Positions 1 to 13,262 of a stretch of 64,000 bases of DNA are shown piece by piece. Origin of the DNA: Liolophura sinensis (Eukaryota > Mollusca > Polyplacophora > Chitonida > Chitonidae); NCBI RefSeq assembly GCF_032854445.1, contig NC_088301.1:21323808-21387807 (forward strand). The letters run 5' to 3'. The notes under the pieces were generated by a model. That model did not search any database. It saw only the letters and a program-made list of their open reading frames with translations, and had not been told where the DNA came from. How positions within the stretch are numbered: the first letter of the stretch is position 1; each line of letters begins with the position of its first letter. The translations under genes were made by a program, and so were the position numbers.

Positions 1-64
1 ATCCCGCCACGTCTTAACCTTCAGGTGTGGGACGCAGACAGCTTCTCCGCAGATGACTTCTTAG
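1..64 (+). CDS. OTOF: otoferlin-like ferlin, exon (end of the last C2 domain, partial)
   Basis: Frame 1 reads IPPRLNLQVWDADSFSADDF and then L, with one base (g64) left over. The donor is ttag|gtgagt at 65. This is the LxVWDxDxFSxDDFLG strand and Ca2+-binding loop found near the end of the C-terminal C2 domain of ferlins; the acidic residues of the loop are kept. The phase-1 end joins the gc at 6844 to give Gly. The exon begins before the window, so its 5' boundary is not seen. Confidence 0.93.
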   Translation, partial: SRHVLTFRCGTQTASPQMTS

Positions 65-176
65 GTGAGTGTTTCCATAATGTTCGTAGGGACTTGATGA
101 CAATATCTTGAGCAGGCAATGATGCTTGTGGGACCAGTTCAGCAATTCAGATGTTCATTGTCTTCCTCGACATGGT

Positions 177-214
177 GTACATACATACATACATACATAC
201 ATACATACATACAT
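177..214. repeat. TACA/ATAC tetranucleotide microsatellite
   Basis: About nine perfect copies of the tetranucleotide. Short ORFs crossing it, reading Tyr-Ile-His-Thr repeats, are artefacts. Confidence 0.97.
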
Positions 215-444
215 CTCTGTGTTACGCATGGTAATGTTCATCAGAAACTTGACAACGGTTGGTGGTTTACCCCAGGTACTCGTGGTTTCTTCCACCTATG
301 AGTTGAGTTTGTCGTTCGGTAACAGTTAAATAAATAAAGAAATCTAAGGAGACAAATCTACCCAACCATTAGTATAACCTATTACGTGATGTTTCAATGT
401 AGTATTCTTCAAATTGGCCAGGAATGTGAGATTTAACAGATGGA

Positions 445-805
445 GTGAGTGAGTGCTTGGGGTTTAACGTCATACTTAACAATTTTTCAGTCATATGACG
501 AAAAAGGAGTCTTCAGAGTGCATGTATGTGTAATGTTCCCCTCTTGTTGCATTACGGATTTCTCTTTTATCTAGTGATGCTTCACTGAGATGACTTAACG
601 AAGACAAGTATGCCACTCTGCTTAAGCCATTATACTCATATGGGTCAACCATTCATTGCACTATCATCCCCTTAATACTGAACCCCAAGCGAGGAAGCTA
701 CAACTTCCTGTTATAAAGTCATACGTGTGACGTGACTCAGTATTGACCCTGGATCTACCGCTCCCGAAGCGGATGCTCTACCAACTGTGCTATTGGGCCA
801 TTCCT
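445..805 (-). mobile_element. full-length tRNA-derived SINE, family A, with 13-bp target-site duplication
   Basis: On the - strand the element starts at 805 with a tRNA-like head: box A-like TAGCACAGTTGGTAGAGC, a CCGCT/AGCGG stem, and a box B-like GGGTCAATAC. It ends at 445 in a short CACTCACTCAC tail. The 13-bp sequence TTTAACAGATGGA flanks it on both sides (432-444 and 806-818), a perfect target-site duplication. SINEs are moved by the reverse transcriptase of partner LINEs; none is seen here. A second copy of the tail lies at 42498-42557. Confidence 0.88.
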
Positions 806-1529
806 TTTAACAGATGGAATCTCCAGAGATAAAAAACATTGTCCATTAATCAATAGTTTCTTGGGGAAAGGAATGCAGACATATACAATCAGAACGAACA
901 TAAGTAAAAGGGTGGGGTAGAACCCGCATCATTCTCACGAGTTAACAAGGAAGATGTCTCTGGCTAGGCCTTTCACAAACTTATTTTTTCGGGGGCAGAG
1001 GGTGGGTGGGGGGCGGGGGGGTACAAGTATGCACCATATTTTTCCACACACATTTGGTACAACAGCAGGATTGAAAGAAGTGCATTGATAAGAGTTGTAT
1101 CCACATTCCTCCTGAATATAATATATTATGTTCACCTGTAAAATGTGCGGAAGAATCTTCTGTTTTCGCTGGAAGTAGCGTCATCTTACAGCAGTAATAA
1201 CTGTACCTCAAAATACTGGCACCTCAAAAAAACAGCACCTCAAAAAAACAGTACCTCAAAAAAACTCTTTATAAGAAGCATTGTTTTCCTTATAGCAGTC
1301 ATACATTTCTAAAATCTGTGTCTTGTAGCAGTCATTCTTGTACCTCAAAATATTGGGACCATGTTAAACCATCTGTACTGGAAGCTATTTCGCTCATAGC
1401 GATCATGCCTTTAAGTCAGAGTATTTGAATCATGAAAGACCGTCTTTAATAGTGGTATACATCAAAATACAGCTACAGTAAAAGATGTTCTCTGCAGAAA
1501 GCAGTGTTGTATTTTATTCATATTCATAT

Positions 1530-1890
1530 ACAGTGTCACCTGATAGCACCATCTTCACCAGTGGTAGTGTTACCTGATAAACACCTAGTTCTATCCTTAG
1601 CTGGAAATATGGACACCTGATAATTTACAACTGTAAACCTGGACATGTGGACACCAGACAACATTACCTGTACTAGTGGTAGTGTCCCCTGAGAAACACC
1701 TGCTTCAAATGTTAGCTGTAAATCTGGACACCTGATAATTTACAACTGCAAATCTGGACACCTGATAATTTTCAGCTGTAATTCTGGACATCTGGACACC
1801 TGGTTGCGTTGCCTGTACCAACAGCAATGTCACTTGATAAACACCTGCTTCTAGTCTTAGTTGAAATTCTGGACACCTGATAATTTGGAC
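1530..1890. repeat. degenerate minisatellite, CTGGACACCTGATAATTT units
   Basis: The phrase (T)CTGGACACCTGATAATTT(A/T)CAACTG recurs several times with divergent spacers and the related phrase CACCTG(C/A)TTCT. It is an old, decayed tandem array inside the otoferlin intron. Confidence 0.7.
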
Positions 1891-3127
1891 CTCTGGTGAT
1901 AGAGGTCGAAATATTGGCTCTATAAGCTAGTCATTATTTTTCAAGGTGATTCGCAGGTATTCCAGTTTCATTGTCCCTGTAATAAAGTCTGATATTGATA
2001 CAAAATTCTCCTTTTTATATGTTGTCTATTAATAATGAAGTAATATGTCAGACTAAATTCTTGCATGCTGGGCTGTCAGAATTAAACAAACTGCTGCGAA
2101 TCAGCCAACTGTAGACATTGTCAGTATTGGATTTGTGTGCTGTTAAAACCCCAGATTGTAGTTTGATTTATCTTTGTCAATTAAGTAGCCAGTCTGATGT
2201 ATGCCTAGTTATCTGACTGGAACACCAAGCCTGCTGATTTATTACGGGTTGCTATAGAAGGCAAAACTTAACGGACCAATTAGATTGTCTGGTGACAAAA
2301 AATATTATTAACATTAAAATATAAGCCCGAATTTGATCTGGAATTGAAAACTCTGTCAAATTTGCAAAGCACTTTTGGAGATTAAATGAAGCAAATGGCT
2401 GCTGTGAGGCAAGTGGGTGTCATTGGCTGGCTGCAGGACTGTGGTGATTTTGCCCGGTCAGTCAGCCTATACAGATGATAACTCAGATAATATAGCAGTA
2501 ATGACAGACTAATGAGGAAGCGGGAGGTATCACATGGGTTTAATGGGCTCCAAAACGCATTAGCATGTTAGGCTTGGCGATAATGGCTGTTTTATTACGA
2601 TGGATTTGTACTGCTCACATGTATTGATGTACCTCAGGCAGTGAAAAGGGGCAGAGACGTTGAGGTGAGGGTTAAAATGGAGTCTCACCTCAGTCAACCT
2701 CCATCTCCACACCCATGTCCTCAAGTCCCCTGGAATTTATCTCTCCCCACTCACTTTGCCACCCTTCTTAATTAATCACGATCCTCTCATTTTGTCCTGC
2801 CTCTTTGTTTCCGCATCTTTAGGAGGAAATTCTGAGAGTAATGGACATAAAATTTGGCTTCAAAAAAGTGCATATTTACAGGCAAATAAATTTCATAAAA
2901 AAATTATTTTTATTGCAGAACTTACATTTTCCATTAGGAGATGTCATATCTTTCAAACAAACTCCAAAACACCTTTCTAAGCTCATTCACCAGAAGTCTC
3001 GGAATCGGGTAAAGTGGGTAACTTTGTCATGGAGAACATTTTGAATCAGTTTCGCGTCTTGTAGGGATTTTACAGAACGTGAATTGTATTCTTCACCCCT
3101 TACATGTACGTAAAGTCAATCTGAGGC

Positions 3128-3281
3128 GAAGGTCTGCCAGCAACCTGCGGGTGGTCGTGGGTTTCCCCCGGGCTGTGCCCGGTTTCCACCCACCATAATG
3201 CTGGCCGCCGTCGTATAAGTGAAAGATTCTTGAGTACGGCGTAAAACACCAATCAAAAAAAAAAAAAAAAAAAAAAAAAAA
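3128..3281 (+). mobile_element. 5'-truncated SINE, family B, with 12-bp target-site duplication
   Basis: It contains the family B body (CAACCTGCGGGTGGTCGTGG, then CCACCATAATGCTGGCCGCC, then GTATAAGTGAAAGATTCTTG) and ends in CACCAATC followed by a long poly-A. The sequence TCAATCTGAGGC occurs on both sides (3116-3127 and 3282-3293). The tRNA-like head is absent, so the copy is 5'-truncated. The long pure A tail suggests a recent insertion. Confidence 0.88.
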
Positions 3282-3484
3282 TCAATCTGAGGCACATACA
3301 TTGGCAGTGGTGACAGGTTTTCACTACATGTTGACATGGATGCCATGCTGTGGGCACAAGTTTCCATTGTCTCCCTGCAGTTGGCCATTGGAAAACGAGT
3401 TTTTAGCTCGTCTGTGTAAAGTGCAGGCGTAGCTTATGTCGTACCCTGAGCTTCGGCGTTGGTGTGTAGGAGTAGAGAAAGCAA

Positions 3485-4022
3485 TGTTAAGGGTGGTATC
3501 TTAAAAAGAACTGTGGGTATTAAGCTCAGGGTTTGCACACATGTTGAGCACAATAGCACAATCGAAGTATTTCATGATTGATTGGATGTGTGCATATTTA
3601 GTACCGTAAATTGCTGAATTCCTGACTTAGTGTATTGTTTATTAGAATCAGTGTTAAACGAAGTGTTAGGGATGGTTTATCAAAAGTACTGTGGGTATTG
3701 ACCTCAGAGTTTGCGCACATGTAGAGCAGAATAGCACCAGTGGGATGGGGGGTGGAGGGGTCTGGTAGGGAGGGAGGGAGTCAGGGAGGGATGATTGATT
3801 CTTGATTCAGTGTGCACATATTAAGCGCTGTAAATTACTGAATTTCTCACTTAGTGTACGGTGTATATGAATCAGTATTAAACAGAAAGTTAGGGTTGGT
3901 ATCTTAAAAAGTATTGTATGTATTGATCTGAAGTTTTGCATGCATATAAAGCACAATGACACAAGGGGGATGTTCCATCGCTGACGCTAAGTGAGCATTT
4001 TGATTACTGTAAATTACCCAAT
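3485..4022. repeat. three-copy long tandem repeat (about 180-240 bp units)
   Basis: Three consecutive blocks share the order: AAGTGTTAGGG-like start, GGTATCTTAAAAAG, TGTGGGTATTGA, TTTGCACACATGT, AGCACAATAGCAC, then GTAAATTGCTGAATT and CTTAGTGTA. Copies begin near 3485, 3656 and 3886. The middle copy carries an extra GGGAGG-rich insertion at about 3746-3790. Confidence 0.75.
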
Positions 4023-5600
4023 TCACAATTTCAGTTCTTTATGCATTGAGCTTTGCAATCATGTGTCTTATACAGGCGACCTCTTTGGAAGCCTTGCTAC
4101 CAATTCTATGTTAATTCTAGATGAACTTGGACAACTTCAGATTGAAAAACCTATATATTCATAATCCTTTTTGTCATGTATATGTAACTTTAAAATAACC
4201 TTAAAACTTAAGGAAATGGTCTCTTTGCCAGCAAGATTTACATAGATGATACATAGCCAGTTGGCTAATAATGCATATCGCTTTCATCTGCTTGCAAGTT
4301 ATTAATTACATTATGTTTCAAGTCAAGCTGATAAATGTACAATCTTTGCAGAAATAATATTTGTTTGTTGACTGAGTGTCAAGTGTGCGTGTTGTTTATA
4401 TGTTTCTGTTTTTTACTCCATGTCCATATTCCTCAGACTGCAGGTTTTCGGCCACATTTCTATACACCTCATATTGTTGGTAAATGCCACTTGCTTCTTT
4501 ATGTTAACATTCATAAGCCTCTCCTGGAGTAAATTCTCTTTTTATAGATCAAGTTTCCAGGAGAGCCGTGTGAAAGTTATGCTGCTGTTCCGTACATTTC
4601 ATATCTTCCCAAATGTCACTCATTCATTTACCTTTGTATAGATCCCTTTCATGATGAAAGGTAAACTTGATTGTCGCTTAGCAAACTGAATGCATAGTTA
4701 CTGTATTTCACAGAAAGTTTGGTATGTAAAACTGTATTTTCACAAAGGCATAAAGACACTACTTATGCCAACACTCTAGTTTTTTCTAATAAGGAATAAA
4801 TCAAGCATCACAAAAAATCAAGTTGATTGAATCAGTCGGAATCAAGCAACACATGTCACGTGAAAATTGCTAAGCTTCAGGTGAATTACCGTCATCTTCA
4901 CACAGGAGCATGATTCATGTAGTATGGAATTCGGATCAATTATTTCACATTTCTCAAGTCTTCTTAAGAGTGTGTACAGATAATAACACATCAGTTCTGC
5001 AACATTAATCTTTGAATCCCTCATACTTGTAATTGTTTTCTTTCCTTTTTCTGTTTTTTTTTTTTCCTTCTTTTGTTTAAGGAAGAAATGCTACTTACCA
5101 TCCATTACCTTAATTTATCTGAGGTGTTAGTTTTCACTATGGATATAGTCATGCTTCAGAAAACTTGTCATCTGTTAAGATAACATTTGCTTGCAATTAT
5201 TTTGTTTGACCTCTCTTAAATTTTGTGCCAAGACTGTTTGGTCTGCTGAGTGACTTGCAACAGATATCAGCCTAGCTCTGCTTTACCCTAGCTCTGCTCT
5301 ATTCTAGCTCAGGACTGGCTCAGACAGTAGCCAGTTAGAGGGAGACTAGGGTATTAAGATGGGAGATGGATGGGTAGAGGTCATTGAAGATCAAGTAGAG
5401 AACAGTTGTCAGGGGAGGGTAACCGTTTCTTCAGCTGTTTAAGAGAGAGACTATCTGACAGACTGCAGGCCTTGTAGACACACTCTGGGGAATGATGTCC
5501 ATCAGTGGGACAGGCAAGTGTGTGGACAGCAGCCCTGTACTGTCTGGAGCATGTCATTTTCTCAGTCTATTATTAATGTGGTCTAACTCAGTCCATCATT

Positions 5601-5785
5601 GGTACCCAAACACAGAGAACAAAAGGGACACACTTAATATCCATGTCAATTGTTCTTAGTGACAATGACAAACGCAACCCACAGCTTGTATGCCTTCATG
5701 GTACCCAAACACAGAGAACAAAGGGAACACACTTAATATCCCTGTTAATTGTTCTTAGTGACATTGACTAACACAGCCTACAGAG
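5601..5785. repeat. 99-bp tandem duplication
   Basis: GGTACCCAAACACAGAGAAC begins at 5601 and again at 5700. The two copies differ by scattered substitutions over about 85 bp (CTTAATATCC, TTGTTCTTAGTGAC). It is intronic. Confidence 0.88.
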
Positions 5786-6843
5786 GAAATAAATATTGTC
5801 TGATAAATAATGTCATGTATTTTCCTTATGATACTTGTTAGGATCCAAATGCAGGTGTTTCTTGTTCTGTTTGGAAGATGACATAACCACAATCTGTTAC
5901 CGTTTACAACAGTTTTGGGTAGGGCACAATTATCAACCAGCCTATTAACATCGATTCTGCAGACCTTTAAAACATGGTTTCAGAAATAGAATTAGTTTGC
6001 AATGTAACATGTACTGTGGGATGATAACAAATGAGGTGAAAACAATCTACTTTGAGGCTAGGCTAGGCTACACCTAAAAAAATCCATGTCTAATTCATTT
6101 ACGTTATTTATGAAAGTTGATGATTTGGCATAAATCACCAATCACATAAATAGATAAATAAATAAATATGCACAAATTTGAAGAAAATCAATTTGTGATT
6201 CATATTTAAGATTGATGTTCAATAATTAACTGTACTGATTCGTGGAGTCTATATTTCACTTAAAAATACTACCGTTCTACAAAAGATTGGGCTCTGATTT
6301 ATATGTAAAGAATTAACAAAGCAAACCCTTTAAGTTTTGTACTTGCACATGTTTGCTTTTGTTGGAAATAATCCACAAATTATTAATTTGTGATCATTTA
6401 TTTAAGCCTAAGAATAATTGTTTTCAGTGTTCTCTCCCCAACTCCAAAAAAAAGAAGTGCAAATTATATTCTATTTATTCCTACAAATTAAAGTGGTTAT
6501 GATTATAAAAATGATGTATCAGAATGCAATATTGCAAATGAGGCTGACTGTTAGGAAGGTGACAGAATATCATATTGGAGGGCTATAAACTGCAGCTGCC
6601 AGAGCTGAAGATATTAACCTGGACTGGGCAGAATAGTGATATTATTAAAACTGGTGCGGAGTTGTGTGTCTATCTGACATAACCCTACTGGCAGTCGGTA
6701 CAGATGCTCTCGCACTAATTATTAACCTGAGATTTACAGTCCCCTTCAGGGCATTGGCGGTCTCAGATTTAGCCATTGCTTCTCTCAAATTGATTTCATG
6801 GCATTTTTTGATTATGTTTGTGTATCGTAAATTTGCCTTGCAG

Positions 6844-7025
6844 GCTCACTGACTCTGGATTTGACACGATTCCCGAGGGGGGCCAAGTCAGCCAAACAGT
6901 GTAACCTGGACATGCTGAAGACGGACGGGACGGTGCCGCAGATGAACCTCTTTAAGCAGAACAGAGTCAAGGGCTGGTGGCCGTTCGCAGTCAAGTCGGA
7001 CAACAGTGATGAATTTGAGCTGACG
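6844..7025 (+). CDS. OTOF: otoferlin-like ferlin, exon (C2-to-membrane linker region)
   Basis: The acceptor is ttgccttgcag|gctc and the donor gacg|gtatga. The first two bases complete Gly from the previous exon; 60 codons follow, ending in phase 0. Recognisable family stretches are SLTLDLTRFPRGAKSAKQC, MNLFKQNRVKGWWPFAVKS and SDEFELT. The WWP motif directly after VKG is typical of ferlins. The exon matches vertebrate otoferlin in layout without gaps that I can see. Confidence 0.95.
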
Positions 7026-8344
7026 GTATGACACATGTAGAAGCGATGAAGTGCAATTTTCAATGTTTGTCACTTAGCTGGCAGAGTTATCAGTAACTCG
7101 CCAAATACCTGTGGTTTTATTCCAGGCACTCTGGATCATTTTTACAAGACTTCTCCATTGTCATTTAGGTTGTCTAGGTCACAGTGCCATAAGGTGACGG
7201 CATTTATGAGAAACACATTTACGAAGTTTTGTGAAAGTGGGTCATGATTTCCCTCACCTGTGACTTCCTTCGTAGAAGTGAAAAATGGCTGAGTATGCAA
7301 TCATTGAACATCTGACAGTCAAATAAGTGTATATGTTAATTAGGCTCTCTGTATTCGAAAGTCATTTGAACCCCAGAGCTTTACTGTATTGGACTCCATT
7401 TCTGAGTGAATTCTGGAAGCTTTTAATGTATGACAGAACACATTCCCTCAAGTCTGAAGCTGTTGATAAGTCTCAACATACTCTGAATAACTGGACAAAA
7501 GAACTCATTTTCTCTTGAGTTAATCCGATGTTTACAACTGAAACAGAAATGATTGCTTCTTCTTAAAACACGTTCGTTAATACAAATCTAGGCGAATTTG
7601 TCGACAGTTGCTGTAAATGTTCAGGTGTGGAGGTGGATTAAAATTGGCCGTGACTGCCCCATTATATAGTCGGTATGATCAAGTTACCAGTGTAGAGAAC
7701 TTGAGTTTAATCACTGGGGGATTCCCAGCAACACGGCAGTGCTCACTTTTCACTTAACTCTCCCAAACCTTCAGCTGAAAAAAAAAAAAAACAAAAGAGA
7801 GAGAGAAGAAAAAAGTCTTTGCAAGGTTGTCCTTCAATTATCCGCAGGCTTGGCCTTTTATCACAAATGAACAAATTGGAAATCTGATCAGTTTTTTTCT
7901 CTCTTCATCCATCAAATGTCTGAGAGCATAGATTGCTGCGGATGAGACTCTGGTTATTAGATGTTGATTTCAGCTGGCCCCATTACCTGAGTGACGTGCA
8001 GAACACATGTGCACACTTGCAGTAGATAGGCGCCACTGCTGTCTTCAAAAATGTAACTTATTAATATGTGCACCGTACCCGTCGCCGAAAGTGAAACTTC
8101 TTCTCAGATGCACATTAGCTGTGTCATGCAAGTGAAACTGTTAGTGTTAAAGATACGCACCAGAGTCTGCTGCAATGATGGATAAATCATACCTGCATTA
8201 TTTGCATATACATTGACAAGGCTGCTTGTGTCAGTCAAATTACAAGCCCATTGACATCAAGCCTTTTAACATCTGTGGTTTTTAAATCTGAAGGTGTACT
8301 TGACAGGTGTGCTGGTACATGTACACACCTGATAAAGTGCAATC

Positions 8345-8512
8345 GGTTCAAGTCCAGCTTATGCTGGCTTCCTCTCAGGTCGTATCTGCCAGCAACCTGC
8401 AGATGGTTGTGGGTTTACCCAGGATAGCCCAGTTTCCTCCTACCATATTGCTGGCAACCATTGTACAGAATATTCTCAATAATAGTGTAATTTCAATCAA
8501 ATAAATAAATGG
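8345..8512 (+). mobile_element. SINE family B copy, partial
   Basis: It starts at the box B-like GGTTCAAGTCC, continues with CAGCTTATGCTGGCTTCCTC and CCAGCAACCTGCAGATGGTT, and ends in TTTCAATCAAATAAATAAAT. It is diverged in the tail (AGAATATTCTCAATAATAGT). Confidence 0.85.
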
Positions 8513-8654
8513 AGAGCAGTGGATATCCAGGATGCTTTAGTTTCTGTGAACCTGAAATCATAATAAAGTGGATGTGATAAGCTTTATTTATTTTCTTAAA
8601 CATGATTTTCAAATAAATAACCATATATCTACAGGTGTACATTTATATTCTTAG

Positions 8655-8752
8655 TTTTTTCCATTTCCTCCAACCATAATGCTGGCCGCCATCGTATAAG
8701 TGAAATATACTTGAGTACAGCGTAAAACACCAATCAGATAAATAAATAAAAT
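8655..8752 (+). mobile_element. SINE family B 3' fragment
   Basis: CCATAATGCTGGCCGCCATC, GTATAAGTGAAATATACTTG and AGCGTAAAACACCAATCAG lead into an AAATAAAT tail. Only the 3' third of the family B element is present. Confidence 0.87.
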
Positions 8753-8762
8753 ATATTTAGGC

Positions 8763-8977
8763 CCCGGGATCACAAAGCGGTCTTAGCCTTAAGTCAAAAT
8801 TTTAATCGTTAAATTTGGTATGATCCTTTCCGTTATTTTAGCTGAAATTTGTTGTCCATTAACTTAACCAGAATTTATGCTGTCAAGGAATATTTTGACC
8901 TTGTTTCGTAACAAATAACAATTTAAAAAGTCATTTGAAACTTTGGCTGAAGTTCAGGATTGCTTTGTGATCCGGAA
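8763..8977. mobile_element. MITE-like element, family 3 (inverted terminal repeats)
   Basis: The left end CCGGGATCACAAAGCGGTCT is the imperfect inverse of the right end AGGATTGCTTTGTGATCCGG. The interior is AT-rich and lacks an ORF worth reporting. A related element with the same ends is at 41678-41899. This fits a non-autonomous DNA transposon; no transposase is visible. Confidence 0.7.
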
Positions 8978-9034
8978 GCCTGGTTCCTTAGGACAATTTC
9001 TGATACATGTATGCCACTAGCTTTGATTTGATGA

Positions 9035-10643
<1,609 letters not shown>

Positions 10644-10824
10644 CCGGCCCGACACGTCTTTTATTTGGTTTTTGAGCCCTCTGAAGTCACTGCGATACAT
10701 ATTCTGGCACAACTATAAATGGATGCTTCTGAAGATCTTGTTGTTTGCCCTGTTGGTGGCATTAATTGCTCTCTTCTTCTACGCAATGCCGGGCTACACT
10801 GTCAAGAAGATGTTTGGGGCGTAA
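10644..10824 (+). CDS. OTOF: otoferlin-like ferlin, last coding exon (transmembrane anchor)
   Basis: The acceptor is cttttgttacag|ccggccc. The first base completes Asn, then [18 protein letters not shown] leads into a hydrophobic helix of about 22 residues ([19 protein letters not shown]) and a short tail [12 protein letters not shown] before TAA at 10822-10824. The helix is the single C-terminal membrane anchor, leaving the C2 domains cytosolic. The GYxVKK-x-x-GA end is the otoferlin/FER1L6 signature. No lesion is seen. Confidence 0.96.
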
Positions 10825-12059
10825 GCAAGAGAATCTATGAAGAGAGTCCCACACACAGACAATTTGGTATGATTTGTCCAAGAACCTTAGTGATAGATGT
10901 GAGAGAGGGAGGGGAACCAGTCCTGTCCCCAGGGATACTTGTATGGGGGCATACTGAAGGCTAAGATCCCATGGGGTCCTGCAAAGACTGACACAGGAGC
11001 CCCAGTCTCATAGAAAAATAACAGTAAACTTTCCCAGTCAGGCTTCTACTGAAAGACAACATGTGGACAACAGAGGCAAAGCTAAATCCTCAGTAACTCA
11101 GCATCTGGTCAGGCTTAATTGGGCTAGTCTGTGTTATCATCAAACCCCTCAGTCACACCTCCCTAGGCCCCTGCCTGACAGTTTACACCCACCAGGCTTT
11201 GATCAGTCTCACACACACCCTGTACAGCTGTATTTATAGACAGAGGGACAGGCAGAAAAGCCACTACTACCAGCTCACAAGCTTTAATAGAGCCACCTGG
11301 TTGAAAACTGGCATAATACTATAGAGGTGTATAACAAACTTGTGTTTCCAACCACTATAAGCCTGGATACACCACTATACAATTCACTGCATTAAATGGA
11401 GTTTTATCCAAATGATATGTATGAAGATGTGTGTATTGGCAATGTCGTTGTGTGTACATGAAGTTACCAAGAATGTCTAGTCATCCCAAAAGACGGAGAA
11501 ATTAAACTTTTAACCTTTTTTTTTCTTGTTGACAATGGTGTACATGTATGTATATACAAGCATAGCATAATCCTGTGTTGCAATCATAATTTAAAAAAAA
11601 AAAAACAACACAGGAAATTAATTTGACTTAGCCTTGGCTATAAATGAAGATATACCTGTATGTTGTAACCACGTTATTGATCACCTTTTTCAAATCTCAT
11701 TAAGCCAGGTGTCACAAGGTGTAAATAATGTCCTTCACCTGATCACAAACTATATGCAGCATTTCGTTGATTTACATTTAAACAGGGACATAGGCCTACT
11801 GTACATAACTTATCCTCCTTCGTTTTTTTTTATTATGTATGTCTTTTTTTCCTTCGGTCAACCATAATAATCATAATTTTTTAGGACACATTTGATTAAT
11901 ATTTCTGTACATATTAGACACTTTTAATATAACTATGGATGGGTGAGATATTGAGGGGTCAGTGGTAGATAGTATTACTATTTTTTTCTTGGGACGATAC
12001 AGATGTACTGGTATTTTAACACAGTTATCAGCTTCCATTGCCACTCACAGTTCATTTGG

Positions 12060-13262
12060 TGGACAAGTCCTCCTTAGCTTACCAGACAGCAAAGGATCCT
12101 AAAGCTTACCAGGTACATGTAGTAACTAGAGGAACCTTAGCTTATACCAGATGACAGAGGGGCCTAAGCTTACTCCAGGTAACAGAGGGACCTTAGCTTA
12201 CTCCAGATAACAGGGGGACCTAAGCTTACACCAGATGACAGAGGGACCTAAGCTTACTCCAGATAACAGGGGGACATTAGCTTACACCAGATAACAGAGG
12301 GACCTAAGCTTACTCCAGATAACAGTGGGACCTTAGCGTACACCAGATATCAGAGGGACATAAGCTTACTCCAGATAACAGGGGGACCTAAGCTTATACC
12401 GGATAACAGAGAGACCTAAGCTTACTCCAGATAACAGGGGGACCGTAGCTTACACCCGATAACAGAGGAACTTTAGCTTACTCCAGATAACAGGGGGACC
12501 TAAACTTATACCAGATAACATAGGGACCTAAGCTTACTCCAGATAACAGAGGGACCTAAGCTTACTCCAGAAAAGGAGGGACATAAGCTTACACCAGATA
12601 AGAAGGGACATAAGCTTACACCAGATACAGGGCCTAAGCTTACCAGACAGCAGAGGGATTTACGCTTACCGCATGGCAGAGAGACCTAAGCTTACTCCAG
12701 ATAACAGGGGGACCGTAGCTTACACCCGATAACAGAGGAACTTTAGCTTACTCCAGATAACAGGGGGACCTAAACTTATACCAGATAACAGAGGGACCTA
12801 AGCTTACTCCAGAAAAGGAGGGACATAAGCTTACACCAGATAAGAAGGGACATAAGCTTACACCAGATACAGGGCCTAAGCTTACCAGACAGCAGAGGGA
12901 TTTACGCTTACCGCATGGCAGAGGGACCTACGCTTACCAGATAGCTGAGGGACCTAAGCTTACCAGATAGCTGAGTGACCTAAGCTTACCAGATTGCATA
13001 AACCTAAGCTTTCCAGATAGCAGACGGACCTAAGCTTACCACATAGCACAGGGACCTAAGCTTACTACATAGCACAGGGACCTAAGCTTGCTGCGTAGCA
13101 GAGGGACCTAAGCTTACCATGTAGCAGAGGGACCTAAGCTTACCAGATTGCAAAACCTAAGCTTTCCAGATAGCAGAGGGACCTAAGCTGACTACATAGC
13201 AGAGGGACCTAAGCTTACCACATAGCAGAGGGACCTAAGCTTACTATATAGCAGAGAGACTC
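12060..13262. repeat. 28-bp AAGCTT-containing minisatellite with higher-order duplication
   Basis: About 40 units of the form GGGACCTAAGCTTACTCCAG + ATAACAGA, with many exact AAGCTT (HindIII) sites. Later units shorten (CAGATAGCTGAGGGACC, ACATAGCAGAGGGACC). A multi-unit block starting at GACCGTAGCTTACACCCG is repeated at 12441 and 12711 (270 bp apart); the second copy ends one unit earlier. It lies 3' of the otoferlin stop codon. Confidence 0.95.

Larger units (their letters stand above)
65..6843 (+). other. otoferlin intron (about 6.8 kb)
   Basis: Non-coding. It holds a TACA microsatellite (177-214), a full-length SINE (445-805), imperfect ACCTCAAAAA repeats (1205-1265), a degenerate CTGGACACCTGATAATTT repeat (about 1530-1890), a truncated SINE (3128-3281), a three-copy long tandem repeat (about 3485-4022) and a 99-bp tandem duplication (5601-5785). 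Stretches around 2380-2640, 5240-5560 and 6530-6720 look less repetitive, but no function can be assigned. ORFs here are short and show no recognisable protein. Confidence 0.8.

Noticed and set aside
755-805. Possible tRNA gene on the - strand
   Set aside because: Head of the family A SINE; box B lacks a base and target-site duplications bound the whole element.
3116-3388. 90-aa - strand ORF with poly-Phe
   Set aside because: It is the reverse reading of a SINE with its poly-A tail.
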